NCBI RefSeq assembly: GCF_037153985.1
Contig: NZ_JBBAYI010000002.1
Coordinates: 372,001 to 436,000, forward strand
Reading direction: 5' to 3'
DNA length: 64,000 bases
From: Emticicia sp037153985
GTDB lineage: Bacteria; Bacteroidota; Bacteroidia; Cytophagales; Spirosomataceae
The notes under the pieces: generated by a model
Seen by the model: the letters and a program-made list of their open reading frames with translations, nothing else
Told to the model about the DNA's origin: nothing
Database searches by the model: none
Program-made: the position numbers and the translations under genes
Shown: piece by piece, positions 1-8,829 of the stretch
Layout of the letters: each line of letters opens with the position of its first letter
How positions within the stretch are numbered: position 1 is the stretch's first letter

Positions 1-658
1 TACGTTTAGCGGCTCTTACACTACGGTCAACATTATTTTCGTCAATACCTGTAATGTTTTCTTTGGTAAGTGTTTCTACTTTCAGGTAGTTTTTCAGAAT
101 GTTTTCTGACTCAACATAGTTTTTATATAACTGTGCATAAAAAGGTGCGTACTGTTCGGCTTCTGCTCTTTTTTCATCAAACTCTTTTTGTAGTTTGCCA
201 TAAAGCTCGTAGTCTGCCTGATTTTTACGAATCAGTTTTTTTGAAGGTTTATCACCAAATTTTTCTTTGAAAGTTTTAAGCATACGGGTAATTTCAACCT
301 GCTCGTGGTTAACATCCTGCCCATCTTTACCCCCTAGAAAATCCCAACCGTTAATGTCATCCACAAATCCGTTTTTATCGTCATCTTTTCCGTTACCTGC
401 AATTTCTTTGGCATTAACCCATATTTTACTTTTGAGGTCTTCGTGGTTAATGTCAGTACCGCCATCAATTACGGCTACAACTACGGTTTTTGAAGTACGG
501 CCTTTCAGTAACTCCTGATACGCACGCTCAACGCTCATGCCGCGGATACCATCTTTCTCAAAATCAAGATTCTGCCAGTTAGGTTTAGTTTTTAGGTCTT
601 GTGCTTTTGTCTGAAGGAAAAAGGGAAATAAGAAAATAGCAAAAAGTATTTTTTTCAT
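1..658 (-). CDS. S8 (subtilisin-like) serine protease, N-terminal part, runs off left edge
   Basis: The minus strand reads open from an ATG at 658 to the window edge (219 codons). Residues 1-20 form a signal peptide ending in TKAQ, so the product is exported. The segment VVVAVIDGGTDINHEDLK is the subtilase Asp-box, supplying the first catalytic residue, and it is followed by the NGKDDDKNGFVDDINGWDF stretch typical of Bacteroidota S8 peptidases. The catalytic His and Ser blocks lie beyond position 1, so completeness cannot be judged. After the Asp block comes a charged insertion of about 100 residues (many K and E), which is common in this subgroup. Likely a secreted or periplasmic endopeptidase. 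The family assignment is firm; its substrate is unknown. Confidence 0.88.
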   Translation of the reverse strand, partial: MKKILFAIFLFPFFLQTKAQDLKTKPNWQNLDFEKDGIRGMSVERAYQELLKGRTSKTVVVAVIDGGTDINHEDLKSKIWVNAKEIAGNGKDDDKNGFVDDINGWDFLGGKDGQDVNHEQVEITRMLKTFKEKFGDKPSKKLIRKNQADYELYGKLQKEFDEKRAEAEQYAPFYAQLYKNYVESENILKNYLKVETLTKENITGIDENNVDRSVRAAKR

Positions 659-808
659 TGGTTAATTTTTAATTTGAAACAGAACCTGTACAGTTAAAGT
701 AGAACGTCCTCTGATAGATAATTAAGTAAACTGCGAATTAAACGAAATGATTCGACATTTATTTAACCCATAATGGGTTATTTTATTAAATGGCGAGCCG
801 CTTCTTGC

Positions 809-1945
809 TCATATTGTTTCGAGTGCCTGCCTGAAATCAGCTATGAGGTCATCAATATTTTCAATACCGACCGAAATCCGCAATAAATTGTCAGGGCTTT
901 TTGAGTGTTCTCCTTCGGCTGTTTTGCGGTGTTCTATCAGGGTTTCAACCCCCCCCAAGCTAGTGGCATGTTTCACTAGTTTTAATTGTGATGTAAGTTT
1001 TAAGGCCGCTTCCTGCCCACCTTTTACCAGTATCGACATCATACCTCCAAAACCGTTCTGCATTTGCTTTTTAGCCACCTTATGGTATTGGTTCGATTTT
1101 AAACCCGGGTAATTTACTTTTTCTATCTGCTGAAACCCCTCTAAAAATGTAGCCAGTTTCATGGCGTTTTGCGCATGTACAGGCATTCTGACCGGAAAAG
1201 TAGCCAGACTTCTGAACAATAACCAGCAATCAAATGGAGAAGGAATAGCTCCACCTGTCGACTGGAAGTTTCTTATACGGCCTTTTATTGTTGCATCAAT
1301 GTTGTCATTTACAATAATACCCCCACTTAGTATATCAGAATGCCCGCCGAAATACTTGGTTGTTGAGTGCATTACTATATCTACTCCAAACTCGAGGGGT
1401 TTTGTAAAGAAAGGTGTTGCCCATGTGTTGTCGCAACCTACGAGTATATTTTTTGCTTTAGCCAGCTTCACCACGGCTTGTATGTCGGTCAGTTTAAGGC
1501 TTGGGTTCGAGGGGGTTTCTATCCAGATTAAAGTTGTGTTTTTTCTGATAGCTTTTTTTATCTGTTTAATGTCGGTCATGTCAACTGCGCTGTAAGTCAT
1601 ACCCCAATGTGCATACAGGCTTTCAATCATATAGCGGGTGCCATAATAAATATCGTCGGGCAGAATCACATGGCTATTGGCTCCGAGTGCATGAAAAACA
1701 CTCATGGTAGCGGCTTGCCCCGATGCAAACGTAATGGCATCGGTTCCGCCTTCGAGCGCGGCCAGTTTTTCTTCCAGCATCCGGCGGTTAGGGTTTGAAG
1801 CACGGGCATATATATCACGGCCATCTACGAAGTTTCCGTTAGGGCCGCGCTCAAAGGTAGTCGATAAAATAATGGGCGGAATAACGGCTCCGGTTGTAGG
1901 CTCACCATGATTTCCGGCATGAATGGCTAGAGTTTCTAATTTCAT
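809..1945 (-). CDS. PLP-dependent Cys/Met metabolism enzyme (cystathionine gamma-synthase / gamma-lyase family)
   Basis: 378 aa, the usual length for this fold-type I family. The N-terminus (LETLAIHAG) and the block YARASNPNRRMLEEKLAALE are hallmarks of transsulfuration enzymes. SGQAAT near residues 75-80 binds the cofactor phosphate, D172 sits in CDNTWATP, and the PLP lysine is K197 in HSTTKYFGGHSD. It catalyses gamma-replacement or gamma-elimination on homoserine derivatives, cystathionine or methionine; sequence alone does not separate metB-, metC/CGL- and methionine gamma-lyase-like activity. It is transcribed divergently from argB, with an 81-bp gap holding a -7 element on its strand. 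Family certain, exact substrate uncertain, so no symbol is given. Confidence 0.9.
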   Translation of the reverse strand: MKLETLAIHAGNHGEPTTGAVIPPIILSTTFERGPNGNFVDGRDIYARASNPNRRMLEEKLAALEGGTDAITFASGQAATMSVFHALGANSHVILPDDIYYGTRYMIESLYAHWGMTYSAVDMTDIKQIKKAIRKNTTLIWIETPSNPSLKLTDIQAVVKLAKAKNILVGCDNTWATPFFTKPLEFGVDIVMHSTTKYFGGHSDILSGGIIVNDNIDATIKGRIRNFQSTGGAIPSPFDCWLLFRSLATFPVRMPVHAQNAMKLATFLEGFQQIEKVNYPGLKSNQYHKVAKKQMQNGFGGMMSILVKGGQEAALKLTSQLKLVKHATSLGGVETLIEHRKTAEGEHSKSPDNLLRISVGIENIDDLIADFRQALETI

Positions 1946-1980
1946 GTGTAATTTTGAGAATTAATTCTGAAAGGCATATA

Positions 1981-1998
1981 GCACGCCCGAAAACGTGC
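1981..1998. promoter_or_regulatory. Short inverted repeat in the 5' leader of the Cys/Met enzyme gene
   Basis: GCACG at 1981-1985 and CGTGC at 1994-1998 are perfect complements around an 8-nt spacer. It lies between the -7 element (2011-2018) and the start codon (1945) of the transsulfuration gene, and upstream of argB on the other strand. It could be a small mRNA hairpin or an operator; it is too small to be a SAM riboswitch. Confidence 0.3.
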
Positions 1999-2010
1999 CA
2001 CGCATAGCAG

Positions 2011-2018
2011 CAAATATA
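2011..2018 (-). promoter_or_regulatory. Bacteroidota -7 element for the Cys/Met enzyme gene
   Basis: The minus strand reads TATATTTG, an exact match to the phylum consensus TAnnTTTG, 66 nt before the start codon at 1945. No TTTG at the ideal -33 spacing is seen. Confidence 0.5.
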
Positions 2019-2026
2019 ACCAATAA

Positions 2027-2815
2027 ATGAAGCAAAAACTTAATATTATAAAAATCGGCGGGAATGTCATCGACAACCCACGTTCGCTGGCACAGTTCCT
2101 GAAAGATTTTGCCGCTTTAACCGAAGCAAAAATTTTAATCCATGGCGGTGGTAAAATTGCTACCAAAATTGCCGTAAAATTAGATGTTGAAACCAAAATG
2201 GTAGACGGAAGGCGCATAACCGACCTTCCCATGCTAGAAGTGGTAACAATGGTTTATGGTGGGTTGGTAAACAAACAGGTAGTTGCGCAGTTACAGGCAT
2301 TGGGCTGTAATGCAATTGGCCTGACAGGTGCCGATGCGGGAGTGATTCTGGCCCGTAAACGCCCTGTAAAAGAAATTGATTACGGATATGTTGGAGATGT
2401 TGAAAAAGTAGATAGCTTTATTATTAAAAACTTTGTCGATAACGGACTAACACCTGTTTTTGCTCCTTTAACTTATGATAAGGATGGTAATATGCTAAAT
2501 ACCAACGCCGACACGCAGGCGTCGTCGGTAGCGGTAGCCATGGCCAACGATTTTGAAGTAAATCTTATTTATTGTTTTGAAAAGAAAGGGGTATTGTCGG
2601 ACCCTGACGATAACGATTCGGTGATTCCGACACTCACACCAGCCATTTATGCCGAACATAAAGCATCTGGAACAATTAATGCTGGCATGATTCCCAAACT
2701 CGACAACGCCTTTGCCGCTTTACAGAAGGGTGTTTCAAAAGTAATTATCTGCCATGCCGACGAATTACAGGCAGCCGTGGCGCACGGTGAAAGCGGAACA
2801 CAAATTATTCTTTAA
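2027..2815 (+). CDS. argB: Acetylglutamate kinase (or N-succinylglutamate kinase)
   Basis: 262 aa amino-acid kinase. IIKIGGNV near residues 7-14 carries the phosphate-binding lysine (K9), HGGGK at 39-43 is the glycine-rich substrate loop, and DGRRITD at 60-66 and the NADTQASSVA segment match ArgB. It phosphorylates the N-acylated glutamate in the second step of arginine synthesis. Many Bacteroidota use N-succinyl rather than N-acetyl intermediates, so the acyl group is not settled by sequence. The M20 deacylase gene starts 28 bp after the stop, so two arginine-pathway genes sit together. Start is the first ATG after the divergent promoter region. Confidence 0.95.
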   Translation: MKQKLNIIKIGGNVIDNPRSLAQFLKDFAALTEAKILIHGGGKIATKIAVKLDVETKMVDGRRITDLPMLEVVTMVYGGLVNKQVVAQLQALGCNAIGLTGADAGVILARKRPVKEIDYGYVGDVEKVDSFIIKNFVDNGLTPVFAPLTYDKDGNMLNTNADTQASSVAVAMANDFEVNLIYCFEKKGVLSDPDDNDSVIPTLTPAIYAEHKASGTINAGMIPKLDNAFAALQKGVSKVIICHADELQAAVAHGESGTQIIL

Positions 2816-2820
2816 CTTTG
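2813..2820 (+). promoter_or_regulatory. -7 element overlapping the argB stop, for the M20 deacylase gene
   Basis: TAACTTTG matches TAnnTTTG and lies 23 nt before the start at 2843. The downstream gene may therefore have its own promoter besides read-through from argB. Confidence 0.4.
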
Positions 2821-2842
2821 TAGTACTAACATTATACAATTC

Positions 2843-3922
2843 ATGATTCAAAACTCCAATCTGGTTGAGACACTCACACAAGATGCTATTGAACTACTCA
2901 AAGATTTAATTCAGACTGAGTCTTTCAGTAAACAAGAGGACGAAACAGCAGCTATTATCGAAGAATTTTTTCGCGAAAGGAATATTCCTTATCGTAGAAA
3001 GAAAAATAATATCTGGGCTAAAAACAAACATTTCGATGCCAGCAAACCTACGGTACTGCTTAACTCACATCATGATACGGTAAAGCCTAACCCTTCATGG
3101 ACCCTTAACCCTTTTAATCCTCTAATAAAAGATGGCAAGCTATTTGGCTTGGGCAGTAACGATGCCGGCGGATGCCTCGTGTCTTTGATTGCTACCTTTT
3201 GCTTTTTTTATTACCGCGATGATTTAAAGTATAATATCATTATGGCGGCTACCGCCGAAGAAGAAATATCAGGGCGGGAAGGCTTGGAAATGGTTGCTCC
3301 TGAATTACCCGACATTTCGTTTGCTATTGTAGGCGAGCCAACCCAAATGCACTTGGCAGTAGCCGAAAAAGGGCTGTTGGTACTCGATTGCACCGCACAT
3401 GGCAAATCGGGCCATGCAGCCAGAAACGAAGGCGAAAATGCTATTTACAAAGCTATTCAGGATATTCAATGGTTTCAGTCTTACCAATTCCCGAAGGTAT
3501 CAGAAAACCTCGGGCCAATCAAGATGACAGTAACCATCATTAATGCCGGAACGCAGCACAATGTAGTGCCAGATACCTGCAAGTTTACGGTAGATATTCG
3601 GGTAACTGAACAGTATACGTTGGAAGAAATTATTGAAACTGTTCGGAAAAACATCGGTAGCGAGGTAATTCCACGTTCTATCCGTTTGCGTCCTTCGAGC
3701 ATTCCTATGGAACACCCAATTGTACAGGCAGGTATTGGCATGGGGCGCAATACTTATGGCTCGCCAACTACTTCTGACCAAGCTTTGCTTGACTGCCCAT
3801 CGTTAAAAATGGGACCCGGAGACTCTGCCCGTTCGCATACGGCCGACGAGTATATTTATATAGATGAAATACACGAGGGCATACAGTTATACATAAAAAT
3901 GTTAGAAAAAGTAATTGTCTGA
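2843..3922 (+). CDS. M20 family zinc amidohydrolase, arginine-pathway N-acyl-ornithine/citrulline deacylase
   Basis: 359 aa. Metal ligands are visible in order: H76 and D78 in NSHHDTV, D107 in GLGSNDAGG, the acidic pair at E139/E140 in TAEEEISG, the VGEPT block, and the C-terminal ARSHTADE histidine. The lid domain lies roughly between residues 170 and 280. The family removes the N-acyl group from acylated ornithine or citrulline. Its position directly after argB supports a role in arginine synthesis, equivalent to argE; in Bacteroidota using succinylated intermediates the substrate may be N-succinylcitrulline. The family could otherwise be a dipeptidase or DapE, but the neighbour argues for arginine. 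Confidence 0.88.
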   Translation: MIQNSNLVETLTQDAIELLKDLIQTESFSKQEDETAAIIEEFFRERNIPYRRKKNNIWAKNKHFDASKPTVLLNSHHDTVKPNPSWTLNPFNPLIKDGKLFGLGSNDAGGCLVSLIATFCFFYYRDDLKYNIIMAATAEEEISGREGLEMVAPELPDISFAIVGEPTQMHLAVAEKGLLVLDCTAHGKSGHAARNEGENAIYKAIQDIQWFQSYQFPKVSENLGPIKMTVTIINAGTQHNVVPDTCKFTVDIRVTEQYTLEEIIETVRKNIGSEVIPRSIRLRPSSIPMEHPIVQAGIGMGRNTYGSPTTSDQALLDCPSLKMGPGDSARSHTADEYIYIDEIHEGIQLYIKMLEKVIV

Positions 3923-3943
3923 CCCCACCTAAGCCTCATATAG

Positions 3944-3974
3944 CCCCAGATATAACAACAATGTGTGTCTGGGG
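3944..3974 (+). terminator. Rho-independent terminator candidate after the arginine gene pair
   Basis: A 7-bp stem, CCCCAGA with TCTGGGG, extended by a G-T pair, closes a 17-nt loop and is followed by TTCTTTAT. The tail is short, so efficiency is unclear. Confidence 0.5.
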
Positions 3975-4034
3975 TTCTTTATAATTCAAAGAATTTAGTA
4001 AAACAAAGCTTTAATTGCAGCTAATTACCTTTAA

Positions 4035-4478
4035 ATGAATATTATTTTTTACATTTTTGCCATTCTTTGCGGGGCTGCTAACAGCATTCAGTCAGGCGTA
4101 AATGCCGAGCTACGCAAAGCCATCAATAACCCTATTTTTGCGGCTATTATTTCCTTTTCTATTGGTTTGGTGGCCTTAATTCTGATAACTCCTTTCTTCA
4201 AAGAGCCTATACCGTCGCTGGCTTCGCTTAAATCGTTGGCGTGGTGGAAATGGATTGGCGGCTTGCTGGGAGCATTTTTTGTAACTACTGTTATTTTAAT
4301 TGTGCAGCGTATCGGCTCGGCTAACATGATAGCCCTGATTGTGGCTGGTCAGCTTATTACAGCCATGACACTCGACCACTTCGGGCTAATAGGTTTTAAA
4401 ATGCACCCTATATCTATGTGGCGCATTATTGGTGGTATTGTAACCGTTATAGGGGTTTATATGATTGTAAAAAACTAA
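4035..4478 (+). CDS. DMT-superfamily small membrane protein (DUF606/YdcZ type)
   Basis: 147 aa with about five hydrophobic segments. The N-terminal pattern CGAANSIQSGVNAELR and the central GGLLGAFFVTT match the DUF606 half-transporter family of the drug/metabolite transporter superfamily. The protein sits in the cytoplasmic membrane; the substrate is unknown. It is a single gene, convergent with waaA, with only 19 bp between the two stops. Start is the ATG at 4035. Confidence 0.85.
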   Translation: MNIIFYIFAILCGAANSIQSGVNAELRKAINNPIFAAIISFSIGLVALILITPFFKEPIPSLASLKSLAWWKWIGGLLGAFFVTTVILIVQRIGSANMIALIVAGQLITAMTLDHFGLIGFKMHPISMWRIIGGIVTVIGVYMIVKN

Positions 4479-4482
4479 TAGA

Positions 4483-4497
4483 CCTGATAATATCAGG
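4483..4497. terminator. Short palindrome between convergent stop codons
   Basis: CCTGATA and TATCAGG form a perfect 7-bp inverted repeat with a single central base, lying between the DMT gene and the waaA stop. It could act as a weak bidirectional terminator; no long T run follows on either strand. Confidence 0.3.
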
Positions 4498-5772
4498 CTA
4501 TTTCTTTACCAAAGTTTCAACTACCTGCATTATTTTACGGGTAGCTCCTACATTTTCTAAAACATAGTTCCGGCTTATTGTGGCTGTTTTTTTCCGTTCT
4601 GGTTCATTCGTTTTTAGCTGCTGATATAACGCTTTCAGTTCGTCTGTTGAGCCTATCGGAAACGCCCCTCCTAGCCTGATTAGCTCTGTGGCCTCCTGAA
4701 ACTTCTGGTATGATTTGTTACCGAAAAAAACAGGCATACCAAAAGTAGTTGCTTCCAGAATATTATGTAAGCCTTTCCCGAATGCCCCTCCTATGAAAGC
4801 ATATTCGGCATACTGGTATAAAGATGATAACATACCAATATTATTGATAAATAAAACCTCATAGCTTTCTAAATCTGGTACTTCTCTGGCATCTGATAAT
4901 AACACCGACCTCGCCATAAGCTGTTTACGCCAGAGTTCAATTTCAGCATCATGAATTTCGTGCGGGGCAATAATAAACTTCGTACCATCGCCGCTGACAG
5001 CATTCATGAGCGGAATTAGCACGTCCATATCAGTTTGCCATGCCGACCCTACAATAAAAACCTGTTGCTTGTTTTTAAATTTCTCTACTACCGGAATATC
5101 CTTCCGGTTATCTACAATTTGCTTAACGCGGTCAAAACGGGTATCGCCTGCCAATGTCACGTTTGTAATATCAATGCTTTTAAGTAGCTCGAGCGAGCTT
5201 TGGTTTTGTACCAGTATATGGTTAAACTGGTGTAGCAGTTTACGATAAAACCCTCCGTAAAACTTAAAAAAGACTTGGTCGGGGCGAAAAATAGCCGAAA
5301 ACGAAATAACAGGGATATTTTCTTTTTTAAGCTCATGCAAGTAGTTTTTCCAAAACTCATATTTAACAAAAAAAGCAACAGACGGCTCCAGAATACTGAC
5401 AAACCTATGGGCATTTTCGGGCGTATCTGCCGGCAGATAATAGATGTAGTCTGCGCCTGAGTAATTTTTACGTATTTCGTAGCCCGATGGCGAAAAAAAT
5501 GTTAGTAGAATTTTGTAGTCGGGGTATTGTTGACGAAACGCTTCAATAACGGGCCGCCCTTGTTCAAATTCGCCTAAAGAAGCACAATGAAACCAAGCTA
5601 GCTTACCACTCCGAGACCTGAGCTGGCGGCGTTCGGTGTCTAGCTTTAGTTTATGAAAGAGATTATTTCTGCCTTCAACCCAAAGTTTTGCCTTTTTATT
5701 GAAAGGAGAAACAAGCCTGAGCAAAGAGACATAAGAATATATAGACAAATTATAGAGAGAATCGAGCAACAT
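4498..5772 (-). CDS. waaA: 3-deoxy-D-manno-octulosonic acid (Kdo) transferase
   Basis: 424 aa from the ATG at 5772; a TTG codon two triplets upstream is a less likely start. An N-terminal membrane anchor is followed by WFHCASLGEFEQGRP, the diagnostic WaaA block with the catalytic Glu, then ILLTFFSPSGYE and YLPADTPENAHRF. The C-terminal GT-B half holds GGAFGKGLHNILEATTFGMP, the donor-binding region. It transfers Kdo from CMP-Kdo to lipid A precursor at the inner face of the cytoplasmic membrane, implying a Gram-negative outer membrane. It is transcribed alone, convergent with the DMT gene, with a -7 element just upstream. Confidence 0.95.
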   Translation of the reverse strand: MLLDSLYNLSIYSYVSLLRLVSPFNKKAKLWVEGRNNLFHKLKLDTERRQLRSRSGKLAWFHCASLGEFEQGRPVIEAFRQQYPDYKILLTFFSPSGYEIRKNYSGADYIYYLPADTPENAHRFVSILEPSVAFFVKYEFWKNYLHELKKENIPVISFSAIFRPDQVFFKFYGGFYRKLLHQFNHILVQNQSSLELLKSIDITNVTLAGDTRFDRVKQIVDNRKDIPVVEKFKNKQQVFIVGSAWQTDMDVLIPLMNAVSGDGTKFIIAPHEIHDAEIELWRKQLMARSVLLSDAREVPDLESYEVLFINNIGMLSSLYQYAEYAFIGGAFGKGLHNILEATTFGMPVFFGNKSYQKFQEATELIRLGGAFPIGSTDELKALYQQLKTNEPERKKTATISRNYVLENVGATRKIMQVVETLVKK

Positions 5773-5794
5773 AATCAAAGGGTATTTTATGCAA

Positions 5795-5802
5795 CAAACC
5801 TA
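5795..5802 (-). promoter_or_regulatory. -7 element for waaA
   Basis: The minus strand reads TAGGTTTG (TAnnTTTG), 23 nt before the waaA ATG at 5772. This supports that ATG as the start. Confidence 0.5.
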
Positions 5803-6207
5803 CGAAAAAGCTTTTAAAAACTAGCTTTTTAAGTAATTTCACCCTTAAATTTTAGCACCTTGCCTAAAACATCAGGGTATGGCACATCATTAGGATAACT
5901 GCCAAGCAAAAAATTATCAGTAATAAACAAACATTAACATAAACCTCATTAGATTGTGCATGAATAGCATCAGAATAGTATAAAACCAAGAAAAAACAAC
6001 CATATAACCCCAACAATAACCCCTCTTCACAATTATTTTAAGAAAATCAAAATATTTTTCTCAATTTAGAGTTATAATGGCAATCATGTCAGATAATTTC
6101 AGTTGTCAGACCCTGATTGTGTTTTACATATTACATACCTTTTCATTTTCCATAAAAGCTATTATTTCATGAAAAATCAGGAAAATGATTAAAACACCAA
6201 TAAACCC
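5803..6207. other. 405-bp AT-rich intergenic region
   Basis: Between divergent waaA and the coiled-coil pair. It holds one weak hairpin (AAAAAGCT / AGCTTTTT, 5805-5830). I see no open frame of interest, tRNA or clear -7 element for the rightward operon, whose promoter is presumably here but not recognised. Confidence 0.5.
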
Positions 6208-7269
6208 ATGTCTTTCCTCGACCGTTTAAAAAAATGGTTCAGTTCTGAAAAACCATCAGATACTCCTAACGAGGCCCCTGCAATAGCCAGCGAGCCTGCA
6301 AATGAAGCTATTGCCCTTACGCCTTCTGTTGAAGTACAAACCCAGCCTGCCGAAACCACCATTACGCCTTTTTGGCTTGAGAATGAAGATGCCCTCAGAG
6401 ACGAAGGTGTTATTTTTGGTTTGTCAGAAACAAAAGCCGAAGAAAAAATTGCCGCTATCAGAAATTATTTTTCTCATAAAACAGCCGAGCTAGAAAAAAA
6501 CGTTGGATACCTGACAGAAAAAATCATTGAGTTAAACCTCTTTATCGGAGAAAAAGAAAACCGCATTAACGAGCTTAAAGAAAAAGGCAATATACTCGAA
6601 AACCGCGAAGCGGCCATTCATCATTTACCGCGTACTATTATTGGTTTTCTGTTATCGTCGGCCATGTGTGTGGGTAATTACTTTCTGATTGATGAATCTA
6701 TTCAGGCCAATTTCCCGCAGAATCATTTTTTCATTGCATTAGGTATTTTGTTGGCCGGAATGTTTAACCTGTTTAACCCGAAATCGTTGTTTCATGAAAA
6801 AGATACGCCTATTTCATGGAAAAACGTACTTGAAGAAGTAGGAATGCCGCTAGCGGCCTCGGTTTTTGTTTTTGTACAGGCACTCGAACATCAGTCGGCT
6901 GTACGTGCATTAGCTTTGTTGTTCTTTATCTTCTTCCTGTTTTTATTTGCAGGTAAGCTACTACTTAGTAACCTGACCGTGCTTAAAAATGATTTAGGTT
7001 TATGGATGGCTAACCGAAGGCTGGAAAGAGACAAAGTAAACAAAGCCGACGAGTGGGAAGAAGAAGTTACCCAACTGAAAAATGAAATTGACGAGCAACG
7101 TGTACAGAAATGGAAAATAATTGAAGAACTGAAAACGCCTGAAGCTGAACTGAAACGCCTTAATGAAAAACGCGACATGATGATTAAACTCTTTGAAAGT
7201 GAGTTTAATCTGGCCAGAAGTTACCGCGAAAAACTCACTAATAAGCAAATCAAGCAAATTTTAGAATAA
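6208..7269 (+). CDS. Uncharacterised membrane protein with flanking coiled coils (first of a pair)
   Basis: 353 aa, not recognised. Visible organisation: an amphipathic basic N-terminus (FLDRLKKWFSS), a Pro/Ala/Glu-rich linker (about 15-50), a charged helical segment likely to form a coiled coil (about 75-135), a hydrophobic core with about four membrane-crossing segments (about 138-265), then a second strongly charged coiled coil (about 275-345). No catalytic motif or signal peptide is seen. The next gene (40 bp downstream) has the same coil-membrane-coil layout, and the two share a terminator at 8727, so they probably act together, perhaps as a heteromeric membrane scaffold. The function is unknown. 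Confidence 0.8.
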   Translation: MSFLDRLKKWFSSEKPSDTPNEAPAIASEPANEAIALTPSVEVQTQPAETTITPFWLENEDALRDEGVIFGLSETKAEEKIAAIRNYFSHKTAELEKNVGYLTEKIIELNLFIGEKENRINELKEKGNILENREAAIHHLPRTIIGFLLSSAMCVGNYFLIDESIQANFPQNHFFIALGILLAGMFNLFNPKSLFHEKDTPISWKNVLEEVGMPLAASVFVFVQALEHQSAVRALALLFFIFFLFLFAGKLLLSNLTVLKNDLGLWMANRRLERDKVNKADEWEEEVTQLKNEIDEQRVQKWKIIEELKTPEAELKRLNEKRDMMIKLFESEFNLARSYREKLTNKQIKQILE

Positions 7270-7308
7270 TATTGTTCAACACCTGAAAGCTAATTTAGCA
7301 TAAGACTA

Positions 7309-8703
7309 ATGGAAAAAGAAAACGAAAATTATTATAATGCCGATTTTCAGCACGGTTACATCTCAGGGGTTGAAAATGTAGATAACGCTACGTACGAGAG
7401 TTATCTTTCAAGCCATGTGAGCTATGAATGGTTACAGGAACGTATTAATGAAAAACGTCAGGAGGTTGCCGAAATAGATGAAGCCATTAAGCATAGCAAA
7501 GAAAACCGTAAAACGGCTTATGACAAATTGCAGGAATACGTATCAGGCGTAAACACGCAAACCCAACACATAGGGTATATTCAGAAATCGATTGATGAAA
7601 ATACAAACCGGATTAATTTTCTGGACGAAAAACGAAAAAAGTCTGCCTCTCCGTACTCTTTGTTTGCAGGTATTTTGTATTTGCTGGCGGGTATTGCTTT
7701 TGTATCCGGCGATTTGATTATCTCTCATGAGATTGTTGCTTATGCCCTCAATATCCGTAATACGTTTGAAGCATGGGCTTTTGCCATAGGCTTGGCCATG
7801 TTATCTATTTTATTGAAACCTGCCTATGAACGTCTGGTTGAACAACCTTACCTGACCGACTACAACCCTAAAACCAAAAAGGTTTATGGCATTTTTCAAG
7901 GGTTTTTATTGGTGTTTTCGATTGGTACTATGTTTATTCTGGGTTGGTTTCGTTATGAAGCCTATAAAACCGATAAACTAAAGGAAAGCATTAACAAGCA
8001 AATAAAGTCAATGCAGGTTAATAGCACACCGCTTGACCCTACTTCGGTACAAGCTACCGACAATCAGGCACTTATCCAGAAAATGGATGAGCAACTAAAG
8101 GCTTATGATAAACTGAACGTAGACCTCGTAAATAGCCCGTGGGCTTTGATGTCGTTCGTACTAAGTGGCATTCTGTTTGCTATTGCCGGAGCCATCTGTT
8201 TAGGTATTGCACTGCCTGTGATGCAGTCGTACTGGTACCGATGGTTACAGTCGGGGCCTGCCATCAGAAGGTTACGCAAGAAAAACGTAAAACTGACGGA
8301 AGAACTAAAAACAGGTGAAAAGGCATTGGCAGAACAGATAGCGCAAAAAAATATTCTGGAAAATGATTTAGCTAGTCTGGACGACGTAGCTGAATTAAAA
8401 ACAGAAAAGAGTACAATTCTGGCCGAGATTTCCAATATGCTCGAACACGCCAGACAACTAGACCAAGACCGCCGCATTAACTCATTTACTGACGGGGTAG
8501 CCAAAGGTAATAAAAACCGTGACGAAATGACTGACGACGAATACGAGGAGTTCCGTACGGCTTCAATCCGCCAGATGCGTAACGCTCAGGATTCTAAATC
8601 AGATACTACTCCTAAAGTATATCGTAATAATGGTTTAAGACCTCATCAAGCTCTTCGTAAAGTAATTACCGAACAGTTTAATCAGAGCCAGAATCCTAAC
8701 TGA
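7309..8703 (+). CDS. Uncharacterised membrane protein with flanking coiled coils (second of a pair)
   Basis: 464 aa, not recognised. A charged helical region (about 40-105) precedes two or more hydrophobic segments (about 118-170) and another at about 198-220. A short soluble loop (about 225-280) leads to a further hydrophobic hairpin (about 282-310), then a long coiled coil (about 320-400) and a polar Asp/Asn-rich tail. It has no signal peptide and no enzyme motif. Architecture parallels the upstream gene, though the sequences are not obviously similar. Co-transcription is supported by the 40-bp spacing and the single terminator just downstream. Could be a mechanosensing, envelope-organising or defence-related membrane complex; none of these is demonstrated. 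Confidence 0.8.
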   Translation: MEKENENYYNADFQHGYISGVENVDNATYESYLSSHVSYEWLQERINEKRQEVAEIDEAIKHSKENRKTAYDKLQEYVSGVNTQTQHIGYIQKSIDENTNRINFLDEKRKKSASPYSLFAGILYLLAGIAFVSGDLIISHEIVAYALNIRNTFEAWAFAIGLAMLSILLKPAYERLVEQPYLTDYNPKTKKVYGIFQGFLLVFSIGTMFILGWFRYEAYKTDKLKESINKQIKSMQVNSTPLDPTSVQATDNQALIQKMDEQLKAYDKLNVDLVNSPWALMSFVLSGILFAIAGAICLGIALPVMQSYWYRWLQSGPAIRRLRKKNVKLTEELKTGEKALAEQIAQKNILENDLASLDDVAELKTEKSTILAEISNMLEHARQLDQDRRINSFTDGVAKGNKNRDEMTDDEYEEFRTASIRQMRNAQDSKSDTTPKVYRNNGLRPHQALRKVITEQFNQSQNPN

Positions 8704-8726
8704 TTATTGGTTTAAGCATCTCATAC

Positions 8727-8756
8727 AGAAGCAACAGGGAAACACCTGTTGCTTCT
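8727..8756 (+). terminator. Strong Rho-independent terminator of the coiled-coil operon
   Basis: A perfect 12-bp stem (AGAAGCAACAGG with its complement at 8745-8756), a 6-nt loop and a following run of Ts. Confidence 0.9.
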
Positions 8757-8793
8757 TTTTTTATAACAAGAACCGATAAACAGATATTTTCTC

Positions 8794-8801
8794 TATTTTT
8801 G
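8794..8801 (+). promoter_or_regulatory. -7 element for gcvT
   Basis: TATTTTTG matches TAnnTTTG, 28 nt before the gcvT ATG and just after the upstream terminator. A TTTG at the -33 spacing is not present. Confidence 0.5.
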
Positions 8802-8829
8802 CCGCAAGAACTTACTTTTATCAAAATAC

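Noticed and set aside
1946..2026. SAM riboswitch in the leader of the Cys/Met enzyme gene
   Set aside because: The leader is only about 65 nt and shows just one small hairpin, far too little for a SAM-type riboswitch.
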